Shown in pieces: positions 1 through 7,361 of a stretch of DNA of 13,003 nucleotides. The position numbers were made by a program, and so were the translations under genes. Position 1 is the first letter of the stretch. Every line of letters starts with the position of its first letter. The notes under the pieces were generated by a model, which was not told the origin of the DNA, searched no databases, and saw nothing but the letters and a program-made list of their open reading frames with translations. This DNA comes from CAZUZD01 sp964624465 (GTDB lineage: Bacteria; Planctomycetota; Planctomycetia; Isosphaerales; Isosphaeraceae), in the NCBI GenBank assembly GCA_964624465.1, contig CAZUZD010000168.1, positions 1 through 13,003 on the forward strand. The letters are read 5' to 3'.

Positions 1-603
1 GAGCCCGCCGACGACCTTCGGGATGGTGGGCGCGGAGAAGTTCGGGTTGCCCGGGTCCTCGCGCTCGGGGCTGAAGGCCAGGAAGAAGTCCTGGCCGGCC
101 TTGAGCCCGGTGGCCTCGAGGATCGGCAGCACGATGTCGCGGGTGGTGCCGGGGTAGGTGGTGCTCTCCAGGACCACCAGCTGCCCGGGCCGGAGCCGCT
201 CGGCGACCGCCTTCGCCGAGCTGATCACGTAGGTCAGGTCGGGCTCGCGGGTCTCGGTCAGCGGGGTCGGCACGGCGATCAGGATCACGTCGGGCTCATC
301 CAGCCGGATGAACCGGTCGGTGGCCTCGAACTTGTGCTCCCGCATCTCGGCGATCACGGCATCGGAGATGTGCCCGATGTAGCTCTGACCCCGGGCCAGC
401 TTGACGATCTTGGCCGGGTCCAGATCGAAGCCCAGCACGGCCACACCCTTGTCGGCGAAGGCCCGTGCCAGCGGCAGTCCGACGTAGCCCAGGCCGATGA
501 TGCCGATGAGGGCCGTCTTGTCGGCGAGCCGGCGGCGAAGCTCCGCCGCGTGCTCGGACCCATTCGCGGACGCGTTGTCAGAGGCGGCGGCAGGATGGCT
601 CAT
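1..603 (-). CDS. wbpA: UDP-N-acetylglucosamine 6-dehydrogenase-type nucleotide sugar dehydrogenase, N-terminal part (cut by left edge)
   Basis: This enzyme family oxidises C6 of a UDP-linked amino sugar to a uronic acid in two NAD-dependent steps in the cytoplasm, supplying precursors for capsule or O-antigen. Only the first 201 codons are in the window; the C-terminal part lies beyond base 1. A Rossmann nucleotide-binding motif GLGYVGLPLA sits at residues 37-46 after a polar leader of about 30 residues. VPTPLT follows in the middle, and SPEREDPGN at about 178-186 is typical of the WbpA branch rather than of UDP-glucose dehydrogenases (Ugd). The ATG at 601-603 starts MSHPAAAS; no good Shine-Dalgarno precedes it, and a start closer to the Rossmann fold is possible. 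It is the last gene in transcription order and follows the GT2 gene by 96 bases. The family is secure; the exact substrate is inferred from the motif. Confidence 0.9.
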   Translation of the reverse strand, partial: MSHPAAASDNASANGSEHAAELRRRLADKTALIGIIGLGYVGLPLARAFADKGVAVLGFDLDPAKIVKLARGQSYIGHISDAVIAEMREHKFEATDRFIRLDEPDVILIAVPTPLTETREPDLTYVISSAKAVAERLRPGQLVVLESTTYPGTTRDIVLPILEATGLKAGQDFFLAFSPEREDPGNPNFSAPTIPKVVGGL

Positions 604-614
604 GGCTGGCTAGC

Positions 615-628
615 ACCCGCGAGCGGGT
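615..628. other. Short perfect inverted repeat in the leader of the dehydrogenase gene
   Basis: ACCCGC at 615-620 and GCGGGT at 623-628 are perfect complements, foldable as a 5-bp stem with a CGAG tetraloop. It lies in the 96-base gap between the GT2 stop and the dehydrogenase start, 12 bases upstream of the ATG. There is no T tract after it, so it does not look like an intrinsic terminator. It could be an mRNA hairpin affecting translation of the downstream gene, or chance in a GC-rich genome. Confidence 0.25.
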
Positions 629-699
629 CGATCTCCGAGAGGGGGCGAAACGGGAGGAGGCCAACACGATCGCGGTGCCGGGCCCGGGACGGCCGTCAC

Positions 700-1914
700 T
701 CAGCGCGGGCGTCGGCGTAAGGTTAGCACGCTGAGGAAGAAGCTGGCAAAGATCGTCTGCACCCCGAGGGACAGCAGCACCACGGCCGGGATCACCTGTC
801 GCATGGTCACCTCGGCTTCGAGGTCGCCGAAGTGCACCGACCGCCAGCCCCAGACCGCCCAGCCCAGGAGCCCGCCGCCCAGCGCGGTCAGGAGCACGCC
901 CAGGGCCAGGCCCAGCTCGAGGTTCAGGTCCCGCCAGCGGCTCAGGCGGGTCGACGGGTGCAGACCCTCCACCACGGCGAAAATCTTGGTGAAGAGCCCG
1001 AAACTCAGGAGCTGGTAGCCGATCACCGCGGCGAACCCCGAGACCAGCATCGTGTGGATGTCGAACCGGACGCCGAAGACCTCGCGGGGACCACCCCAGA
1101 GCCACAGACAACCCAGCATACCGAGACAGAATAGCACGGCGCTCGGGATGAAGAATAGCCACCGCGGGCTGTACAGCAGCAGGAACCGGAGCGTCCGCCA
1201 GCCGTCGCGCCAGGTCCGCAGGTGCGGCGGCCGCGAGCGGCCATCGGGGTGCAGCTTCGTCGGCACCTCGACGATGTCCTGGCGCAAGAGCGTGCTCTTG
1301 ATCACCATCTCGATGGCGAATTCCATCCCCGTCGTCTGCAGGTCGAGCTGCTCGAAGGCCCGCTTGCTGAAGCCGCGCAGGCCGCAGTAGAAGTCGCCGA
1401 CCGGACTGCCGAAGAACAGCCGACCGATGAACGAGAGCACCGGGTTGCCGAAATACTGGTGCTTCCAGGGCATCGCACCCGGCAGGATCCCGCCGCGGAA
1501 GCGATTGCCCATGACCAGGTCGTGCCCCTCGCGGAGCTGCTCGACGAACGGCCGGATCGACGCGAAATCGTAGCTGTCGTCCGAGTCGCCCATGATCACG
1601 TACCGGCCCCGCGCGGCGGTGATCCCGCCGAAGAGGGCGTTGCCGTAGCCCTTCGAGGGGATCGGCACCACCCGGGCGCCCAGGCGCTCGGCGATCGCCT
1701 GCGAGCCGTCCACGCTGCCGTTGTCGGCGATGATCACCTCGCCGACGACCCCCAGCTCCCGGAACGCCTTGAACGCCTTCTCGATGCAGGGGGCCAGCGT
1801 CTCCGCCTCGTTGAGGCACGGCATCACCACCGAGACCTCGACAGGTGCCTGCGACCCGGGATGATCCAGAGCCTCGTCGGTCTGGCTGGTCGCCGCGTTC
1901 AGTTGCGTGGTCAT
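700..1914 (-). CDS. GT2 family glycosyltransferase, polyprenyl-phosphate (dolichol-phosphate-like) sugar synthase type with C-terminal membrane segments
   Basis: The 404-residue protein probably transfers a hexose from a nucleotide sugar to polyprenyl phosphate at the inner face of the membrane. The GT-A domain covers about residues 25-235: VVMPCLNEAETL at 29-40, DNGSVDGS at 64-71, and the acidic metal-binding motif GDSDDSYDF with D110/D112/D113. MGNRFRGG and GDFYCGLRGF follow, both conserved in the clade usually labelled dolichol-P-glucose synthetase. About four hydrophobic helices fill residues 240-400. The ATG is preceded at 5 bases by a strong Shine-Dalgarno, GGAGGAG (1920-1926). It follows the GT39 gene by 37 bases, so the two are very likely cotranscribed, which fits a donor-maker and donor-user pair. 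Donor sugar is unknown. A role as a direct glycan glycosyltransferase is the main alternative. Confidence 0.9.
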   Translation of the reverse strand: MTTQLNAATSQTDEALDHPGSQAPVEVSVVMPCLNEAETLAPCIEKAFKAFRELGVVGEVIIADNGSVDGSQAIAERLGARVVPIPSKGYGNALFGGITAARGRYVIMGDSDDSYDFASIRPFVEQLREGHDLVMGNRFRGGILPGAMPWKHQYFGNPVLSFIGRLFFGSPVGDFYCGLRGFSKRAFEQLDLQTTGMEFAIEMVIKSTLLRQDIVEVPTKLHPDGRSRPPHLRTWRDGWRTLRFLLLYSPRWLFFIPSAVLFCLGMLGCLWLWGGPREVFGVRFDIHTMLVSGFAAVIGYQLLSFGLFTKIFAVVEGLHPSTRLSRWRDLNLELGLALGVLLTALGGGLLGWAVWGWRSVHFGDLEAEVTMRQVIPAVVLLSLGVQTIFASFFLSVLTLRRRPR

Positions 1915-1919
1915 GCGAA

Positions 1920-1926
1920 CTCCTCC
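1920..1926 (-). promoter_or_regulatory. Strong ribosome binding site of the polyprenyl-phosphate sugar synthase-like gene
   Basis: Read on the minus strand this is GGAGGAG, with a 5-base spacer to the ATG at 1912-1914. It is the best Shine-Dalgarno in the window and fixes this start. Most other genes here have weak or no such site. Confidence 0.7.
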
Positions 1927-1951
1927 ACTTCACCCGGGCAGGGCACTCGAA

Positions 1952-3790
1952 TCAACGGGGGGACGAGCCGATCGGGGGAAGCGGCATCGCTGGCGGGACC
2001 GCGGGTTCAGCAGCGAACCGCGGTGTCCGAGGGATCCGGACCGAATTGGCGGCCCCGAAGTGGGCCGCGGCAGTCTCGGTCACGCGCGGCTCCGAGCCGT
2101 CCGGTCCGGCGGCCTCCAGCCGATAGCTGATGGCCTCGGGGGTCCGGCGGGCATCGGTGCTCCGCAGATGGCTGTTGTACTGGTGCCAGGTGAGCGAGTG
2201 CTTGGGACAGTGCAGGGGCTGGAGGTTCGGCAGGTCGGCCGGGACCAGCGCCCCGAGGTCGGTGGGCAGGGCGCCAGTCCTGGCGGCGTACCGGGCGACC
2301 GCTTCGGCCACGGCCGTCATCCGCTCCTCGCAGAGGCGGTCCCGGAACCGCTCGATCTGGCGGTTATCCAGGACGCTGGCCACTCCGAGCACCCCGGCCA
2401 CCGCCACCGCGGCCAGTGTTGCCACGCGGTGCGCGGCCAGGGTGTCCCGGACCCGGCCGGGCCAGCCGGCCAGCGTGCCGTCGCGGGCGGCGTCCCAGGC
2501 CGTGACCAGGCCACCGGCGGCGAGCAGGATCAGCATCGAGTCGATCGGGAACCGGTAGCGGTGCATGCCGAAGAAGACCAGGGCCAGCCCAGTGCTGGCG
2601 ACGATCATCAGCGCGATCAGCGTGCCGGGATGGCGGCGCCTCACGAAGCTGGCGGTCGCCGGCACCACCGTCAGCAGGGCCCCCAGCAGGGCCAGGCAGT
2701 AGGGCCCGTAGACCGCCAGCCGGGTGAGCCGCCCGCCCGAGGCGCCCCACGGCAGCCAGAGCCGCAGGAACTTGCCGCGGACCATGTAGAACCACTTGTC
2801 CGGGTTGGCCCGCAGCCACTCCCGGGCCAGGCGCTTGGCGGTGTCGTCGCGGAGCAGCTCGTCGTCGACCGCCTTCAACGGGCCGGCCGTCTCCGGCATG
2901 GCGTTGTCCATCACGCAGTAGCCGAAGAGGTTCGGGTCCTCGACCAGAAGGCGGTTGTTCGAGGCGAGCATCATCATGCCGCCCATGGTCGAGAACGGGA
3001 TCAGCCGCCCGAACACCTGGTAATTGCGCACGATCCAGGGCGTCATCACGGCCCCCGCGACCGCCGCCAGCACCGCCACCCGCGCCCAGACCCGCCAGTC
3101 CCGGCGCCCGATGGTCCAGGCCCAGACCGGGAGCAACGGCACCAGCAGCACGAACCCCGGCTTGCAGAGCAGCAGGCCGCCATAGCTCAGGCCCGCCGCC
3201 ACCGACCACCCCAGGCCCCGGCGGTCCGGGATCCGCAGGGCGCAGCAGAGGAACACCAGGGCCAGGAACGCCCCCGAGGTCTCGGACAGCAGCTGGACGT
3301 TGTAGTAGATCGAGAGCGGATAGAGGGCGAAGGCCAGCGCCGCCAGCCAGGCCGCGCGGCGGTCGAAGCAGCGCCGGGTGGCGTCGAAGAGCAGGAGCAC
3401 GCTGAGCGCCGAGAGCAGGCAATCGCCCAGGTGGGCGGCCGCGTAGCTGTGGCCGAAGAGCCGGTAGATCGCCGCGTAGAACAGCGGCGTCGTCGGCGGC
3501 CGGTAGGCGGTCAGGTGCGCCGGATCGGACACGTCGGGGCTCAGGCCGCGGTACCCCAGGCCCCGGGCCACGTTCCAGGCGTAGACGTCGTACTCCTCGG
3601 AGTCGGATCCGAGCTCCGGCGGCGTCACCAGCCCCACCAGCAGGGCGATGGCCAGGACCCGGATCCCGAACGCCACCACGGCCAGCCAGGCCAGCGCCGT
3701 CGCCTCGGGGCGCGACACGGCCCGGTCCGGCTCGGGCTCGCGATCCGGCGGCGACACGGCGACAGGGTGCGGGGTGGTGGTCAGGCTCAT
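1952..3790 (-). CDS. GT39/ArnT-like membrane glycosyltransferase with a C-terminal pseudopilin-like extension
   Basis: The 612-residue polytopic protein resembles GT-C enzymes of the GT39/PMT_2 group, which use polyprenyl-phosphate-linked sugars on the outer face of the cytoplasmic membrane. After a polar N-terminus, the first helix spans about 32-55 and is followed by an acidic loop GSDSEEYDVY (61-70), the position of the catalytic acid in this fold. YRPPTTPLFYA, then many hydrophobic helices, HRYRFPID, and a last helix near 453-471 follow. The remaining 138 residues (from about 475) are soluble: a helix, then YAARTGALPTDLGALVP, a HCPKH motif and ISYRLE, ending in a Pro/Ala-rich tail. That pattern recalls the globular part of type II secretion pseudopilins. 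No Shine-Dalgarno precedes the ATG (upstream is a C tract). The gene lies 31 bases after the methyltransferase and 37 before the GT2. Family call is good; acceptor and tail role are unknown. Confidence 0.88.
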   Translation of the reverse strand: MSLTTTPHPVAVSPPDREPEPDRAVSRPEATALAWLAVVAFGIRVLAIALLVGLVTPPELGSDSEEYDVYAWNVARGLGYRGLSPDVSDPAHLTAYRPPTTPLFYAAIYRLFGHSYAAAHLGDCLLSALSVLLLFDATRRCFDRRAAWLAALAFALYPLSIYYNVQLLSETSGAFLALVFLCCALRIPDRRGLGWSVAAGLSYGGLLLCKPGFVLLVPLLPVWAWTIGRRDWRVWARVAVLAAVAGAVMTPWIVRNYQVFGRLIPFSTMGGMMMLASNNRLLVEDPNLFGYCVMDNAMPETAGPLKAVDDELLRDDTAKRLAREWLRANPDKWFYMVRGKFLRLWLPWGASGGRLTRLAVYGPYCLALLGALLTVVPATASFVRRRHPGTLIALMIVASTGLALVFFGMHRYRFPIDSMLILLAAGGLVTAWDAARDGTLAGWPGRVRDTLAAHRVATLAAVAVAGVLGVASVLDNRQIERFRDRLCEERMTAVAEAVARYAARTGALPTDLGALVPADLPNLQPLHCPKHSLTWHQYNSHLRSTDARRTPEAISYRLEAAGPDGSEPRVTETAAAHFGAANSVRIPRTPRFAAEPAVPPAMPLPPIGSSPR

Positions 3791-3821
3791 GAGGGGGGGC
3801 GGTACGAGACGCGGTGCGCGC

Positions 3822-4427
3822 TCAGACGCGACGCACCAGCGAGGTCAGGAAGTGCAACGACCGGCCGAACAGCCAGCTCGCCGGCGCGGGGTACAGACCC
3901 AGCCGGGTCCGATACACCTCCGGCTGCCAGCCGAGCTCGGCGAAGGCCTGGTCCCAGCGCTCCCGGGACCAGTAGTTGTATGGCAGCCGTACGCCGTGCC
4001 GGGCGTTGCCCACGTGGTCCATGAACCGCAGGGTCGGGCCGGCGAGCAGGCCGTTGCGGTTGTGGTCCTTGATCACGATCGCCCGGCGGCTGACGCGGGC
4101 GGCCTCGCGGAGCAGCACCATCGGGTCGTCGGTGTGGTGCAGCACGTCCACGAACAGCACCGTGTCGAAGCTGGCGTCGGGGAACGGCAGCTCCCGGCCG
4201 TTGAACTCCTGGACCGGCATCAGCGTCTCGCCCCGGACCAGCACCTCCAGGCAGGTGAACCGGGTGTCCGGCCGGCGATCGTGGATCAGCCGGGCGACGC
4301 GGCCGTCGCCGCTCCCGACATCCAGCACGCTGGCGTCGACCGGAATCACCTCCGCGATCGCCTGGCTCAGCACCCGGATGCGACGCCCGAAGACGTGCTT
4401 CTCGTGGATTCGCTCGATGACACTCAA
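3822..4427 (-). CDS. Class I SAM-dependent methyltransferase (Methyltransf_11 type)
   Basis: A 201-residue cytoplasmic methyltransferase if translation begins at the TTG at 4425-4427. SAM-binding motif I is VLDVGSGDG at residues 34-42; the post-motif acidic residue is in FTCLEV (57-62); LPFPDASFDTVLFVDVLHH (80-98) is motif II as found in Methyltransf_11 enzymes. VIKDHNRNG and a YNYWSRERW segment follow. The TTG is preferred because family-like sequence (SVIERIHEKHVFGRRI) starts exactly there and AAGGG (4434-4438) stands 6 bases upstream. The frame is open back to 4562, with an ATG at 4464-4466, but those 45 extra residues are low-complexity and poorly preceded. The setting between glycosyltransferases suggests a sugar or lipid-linked glycan substrate; this is inference. 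It is the first gene after the long gap, so it may start its own transcript. Confidence 0.85.
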   Translation of the reverse strand: MSVIERIHEKHVFGRRIRVLSQAIAEVIPVDASVLDVGSGDGRVARLIHDRRPDTRFTCLEVLVRGETLMPVQEFNGRELPFPDASFDTVLFVDVLHHTDDPMVLLREAARVSRRAIVIKDHNRNGLLAGPTLRFMDHVGNARHGVRLPYNYWSRERWDQAFAELGWQPEVYRTRLGLYPAPASWLFGRSLHFLTSLVRRV

Positions 4428-4918
4428 GGGTGACCCTTGGTCCTGAAGGACCCGCGTGCACACCATCGCCGGAGGTCGGCCCGGAGGCGACCGCCCAACC
4501 CACCCGGATGGCCGGGATGAGTGGTCGATGGGAGAACCTGAACTGTTAGACGGAAACGGCAACGAAGTCCGACAATGGCCGGAGGGATCGGGATCCCGGG
4601 GGCGAGCCGGGGCGCAGCGGCCGCACTCCGACGGCCCGGGGGACTCCGCCGGGACCCTGGCCCCGACCGGTGCGTTCGAATGATCAGCTGCGAGTTACCC
4701 ACACCCGATTGGGATCTGGATTCGCGGATGACTCGTTTGCATGTATTCCTACGATAGCTCGTTTCAGTGGGACCCAGCGAGGGGTGATGTCAAATCGCCA
4801 CGGGAAAACCCTGAGACAGCCCGCACGACCGGACCTCCCGGGCGGGCCCTCCCCGCGCCATGCTGCGGCGGCGTCGCCCGGGGGGGACGAGGGGTCGGGA
4901 CCCGTGGGGCCCCCGCGC
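4428..4918. other. Long intergenic region splitting the cluster
   Basis: About 490 bases lie between the Tat-exported protein gene and the downstream methyltransferase. The part next to the upstream gene (4880-4909) is extremely C-rich on the transcribed sense strand and could be a Rho loading site. The part at about 4680-4800 is clearly less GC-rich than its surroundings and is where a promoter for the downstream genes would be expected. A TTGACA hexamer is present on the minus strand at 4788-4793, but no convincing -10 element stands 16-18 bases after it. No credible gene was found; the short plus-strand frames here have no family-like sequence. Confidence 0.5.
4880..4909 (+). other. G-quadruplex motif on the plus strand, C-rich 3' region of the upstream gene's transcript
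   Basis: Four G runs (4880-4886, 4891-4894, 4897-4899, 4906-4909) are separated by loops of 4, 2 and 6 bases, satisfying the standard G3+N1-7 pattern. It begins about 10 bases past the stop of the Tat-exported protein gene. The minus-strand transcript through it would be C-rich and G-poor in places, as Rho utilisation sites are. The motif is seen directly; any function is inferred. Confidence 0.35.
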
Positions 4919-6019
4919 TCAGCGGGAGCGGGGCCGCTGGACGACCTCGAACGCGGCGCCACGCACCTTGCGCAACTCCTCGTGCAGCACGGGGATCCGC
5001 TCGTCGGGGGTGACGGACAGGGACCAATCGATGCCGTTGTCGGCCACGAGCATGCCGTAGGTCTTGAGCGCCTGGAGGATGATGCGGACCTCGGGCGTGA
5101 AGCCCGAGAGGTCGAAATCGGCCTTCAGGCGGATCCGCTCGCCCATGCGGGGGAGGTTCGGATTCGGGTCATTGCTGGCGAAGTGCCGGGCCGGGTTGAC
5201 GTACGCCTGCCGGGTCTTGGTGATGGTCACCCGCAGGGCATGCTTGATCACGCCGCGGGCGAGCTCGTCGTAGCGGACCACGGCCGGGAAGATCGGCAGG
5301 CCGGCGGCGTCGGCCGAGGTCCAGCCGTCGGGCCGGAGCCGGTTGCTGTTGAGGTCGAAGGTGGAGGCCTGGGCGGCGCTCCAGCCCCGGCCTTCGAGCT
5401 TCATGGTGTAGAACTCGTAGAGCCGGCCGCGATTCGGGTCAACGACGATCGCGTGGCGGTCGCCCCCGATGCCGGCGGTGTCGCGCTGGACGTCCTCGAG
5501 AGTCAGCTTGCGGCGGGCCCCGTCGCCGTCGCGGCGGTAGTAGGCGGGCCAGCCCTCGATGGGGAGGTTCCGGGGCACGGGGAAGGGCCCCTTGTCCGAC
5601 TCGCCGGGGTAGTCGCGGATCCGCACCGGGACCCGGGGCTGGTCGGTGGGCACGAGGATGAAGCTCATGTCCGGGTTGTACCGGAGCACCTTGTCGGAGC
5701 CGATGGATGCGATGATCCGCGCCGAGTTCGGATGCACGGGCCAGCGGCTGACGTCCGCATTCCAGGCGTTGTCGGCCGGGAAAACCTGCAACTGGGCGAG
5801 GATGGCGTCGGCTTCGGGGGTGTAGAAGAGCGTGGGCCGGGTGATGGCGAACTTCGAGGGCGGGGCCTCGGCGGGCCGGCCGGCCGACTTCGTCCTGGCG
5901 CTCGCGGCGTCGGGCTTCGGCTCCTGCGCACCGGCCGGGGCCGGCACTCCCGCCAGGGGGGCGAGGCCGGCCAGGGCGGCGCTGGAGATCTGTTGCAGCA
6001 GGGTCCGCCGGTTCAGCAT
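4919..6019 (-). CDS. Tat-exported conserved protein of unknown function
   Basis: A 366-residue protein with a twin-arginine-type signal: NRRTLLQ at 3-9, a hydrophobic Ala/Leu stretch, and a likely cleavage after PAGA near residue 31. A polar linker to about 58 precedes the folded part. Recognisable blocks are FPADNAWNADVSRWPVHPNS, SDKGPFPVP, GGDRHAIVVD followed by LYEFY, FDLNSNRLRPDGW then TSADAAGLPI, HALRVT, PARH, and LKTYGMLVADNGIDWS near the end. I have seen this block pattern in uncharacterised secreted bacterial proteins but cannot name an activity; conserved His, Asp and Trp would suit an enzyme. The ATG has GGGGAG (6028-6033) 8 bases upstream. Tat export implies folding, perhaps with a cofactor, before transport. 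It lies 66 bases after the deacetylase-like gene, so both probably act on the same extracytoplasmic glycan; this is inference from position only. Confidence 0.85.
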   Translation of the reverse strand: MLNRRTLLQQISSAALAGLAPLAGVPAPAGAQEPKPDAASARTKSAGRPAEAPPSKFAITRPTLFYTPEADAILAQLQVFPADNAWNADVSRWPVHPNSARIIASIGSDKVLRYNPDMSFILVPTDQPRVPVRIRDYPGESDKGPFPVPRNLPIEGWPAYYRRDGDGARRKLTLEDVQRDTAGIGGDRHAIVVDPNRGRLYEFYTMKLEGRGWSAAQASTFDLNSNRLRPDGWTSADAAGLPIFPAVVRYDELARGVIKHALRVTITKTRQAYVNPARHFASNDPNPNLPRMGERIRLKADFDLSGFTPEVRIILQALKTYGMLVADNGIDWSLSVTPDERIPVLHEELRKVRGAAFEVVQRPRSR

Positions 6020-6085
6020 CGGGCGATCTCCCCGGGCGCCGCACCCACCCGGAGGCGGGCGGGCGGGGTCGGCCTCGGCGTCGGT

Positions 6086-7327
6086 TCAGTCGGCGGCAGC
6101 GGGCTGGGGCTGGGGTGGTCCGGGGACGGTCGCAGGGGCGGGCCGGTCCCAGACGATCTCGAAGTCACGCGCCTCGGCGACCGACCCGGTCCAGCCGGCC
6201 TCGGCGGCGCGGGCCAGGTTGTACAGCTCGCGGGCGGTCACGTAGTGGTAATGAAACTGTGCATCGGATCGGGCCCGCTCGGCAAGCCCCTGGTGCAGTC
6301 GCACCATCGCGTCGCCCAGGAGCACCGCCTGGTTGGCCTCGGGTGCGCCGTGGGTGTGCAGCTTCACAAAGAACCAGTCGGGCCGCCCGGGCACCTGCAC
6401 CCGGGCGCGGATCCAGGCGTCCAGGCGATCGAGGGTGGCCGGCTGGTTGCCCTGGATGCAGCCGTTCTCGATCGTCGGGATCACGCCGCGCTTGCGGCGG
6501 GTCCAGTCCAGCAGGAGCGGGCCCTGGATCAGCATCAGCGAGTCGGCCGGCCGGGGCGCGGTGCCCACGGCGACGCCACGGTCGTGGGATCGGGGCCGGT
6601 CGGGGTCGTCGACCGCGTAATAGATGCTGTTGATGGTGGGCGGCTGGGTGGCGCTCGGGAACGACGGGAACGTGAGGTCGACGTAGCAGCCGGTCTCGCG
6701 GAGGACGGTCAGCTCGTCGTTGACGCCGCACCAGCGGCCGTCGGGCCGGGCGTTGTCGAGCGCCCAGTTGCCGTGGACGAAGGCGTACGCCGGCTCGCCC
6801 GTGCGACGATCGGCCGGCAGGGCGCCGTGACGCTCGATGAACCGGGTCCGGAAGTCAAGCAGGCGCTGGCGGAGGGCGTCGGAGGTGTCGTTGTCGTGGT
6901 GGTGGTGAATCTCGACCTCTCCGAACCCGGCGCGGCAGAGGCCCATCAGCGCGTCGACGTGCTCGGGGACGTACTCGTCGATCGGGAAGAAGAACGAGTG
7001 GCGCGGGGGGCGGCCGTCGGAGTCCCGAAAGTTTCCGAAGAGGCGGGGGTACCCCTCCACCCAGTTCTGCACCCGGCGCGCGGCCGTCTCGGCGTCGGCC
7101 CCGCCCCAGAGCGGCTCATAGTGGTCCACCACGCAGAGCAGGACGTGCACCGGCTCGCCGGGCCGGGGGCGGCGGCGCCGACCGACGGTGGCCAGGTAGG
7201 TCGGCAGCCAGCGGTCGACGCCCTTGTGGCGGAGCTTGCGAAGGAGCTTCGGCCCGATCAGCGCCAGGCCGCCGAGGGCCAGGGCCAGCGCGGCGAGTGT
7301 GATCCAGACGAGCGGGCGGTCGGGCAT
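6086..7327 (-). CDS. Membrane-anchored polysaccharide deacetylase-like protein
   Basis: A 413-residue protein with one N-terminal helix (about 6-24) followed by a basic stretch, then a soluble domain. Metal-site-like motifs occur in the order expected of a deacetylase/glycoside-hydrolase beta-barrel: VVDHYEP (D68, H69), HSFFFPIDEY (110-119), EVEIHHHHDNDT (137-148), HGNWALDNAR (185-194), and FVKLHTHGA in the C-terminal third. These resemble the Asp, His-x-x-x-His and His motifs of NodB-type enzymes without matching them exactly, so the call is tentative; such proteins are often left as hypothetical. The ATG at 7325-7327 is chosen; the frame also allows a TTG three codons earlier. It follows the GT2 gene after only 34 bases, an arrangement like the synthase-deacetylase pairs of poly-N-acetylglucosamine or Nod factor pathways. 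Removal of acetyl groups from an amino sugar polymer is therefore a reasonable inference. Confidence 0.8.
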   Translation of the reverse strand: MPDRPLVWITLAALALALGGLALIGPKLLRKLRHKGVDRWLPTYLATVGRRRRPRPGEPVHVLLCVVDHYEPLWGGADAETAARRVQNWVEGYPRLFGNFRDSDGRPPRHSFFFPIDEYVPEHVDALMGLCRAGFGEVEIHHHHDNDTSDALRQRLLDFRTRFIERHGALPADRRTGEPAYAFVHGNWALDNARPDGRWCGVNDELTVLRETGCYVDLTFPSFPSATQPPTINSIYYAVDDPDRPRSHDRGVAVGTAPRPADSLMLIQGPLLLDWTRRKRGVIPTIENGCIQGNQPATLDRLDAWIRARVQVPGRPDWFFVKLHTHGAPEANQAVLLGDAMVRLHQGLAERARSDAQFHYHYVTARELYNLARAAEAGWTGSVAEARDFEIVWDRPAPATVPGPPQPQPAAAD

Positions 7328-7361
7328 GGCGGACAACTCGACAGGGGCAGGCGGACGGACG

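Noticed and set aside
4456..4683. Short plus-strand frame of 75 codons in the long gap
   Set aside because: No Shine-Dalgarno, low-complexity Gly/Pro/Arg-rich product and no recognisable family; length is within chance for this composition.
4788..4793. Perfect TTGACA hexamer on the minus strand as a promoter
   Set aside because: At spacings of 16-18 bases the downstream hexamers (CCCACT, CCACTG, CACTGA) do not resemble a -10 element, so a promoter cannot be placed here with confidence.
4912..4926. CCCGC/GCGGG inverted repeat over the stop codon of the Tat-exported protein gene, as a terminator
   Set aside because: Only a 5-bp stem, overlapping coding sequence, and followed by GC-rich sequence with no T tract.
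6895..6912. GTG-repeat tract as a microsatellite
   Set aside because: It is explained by the histidine codons of the HHHH motif in the deacetylase-like gene.
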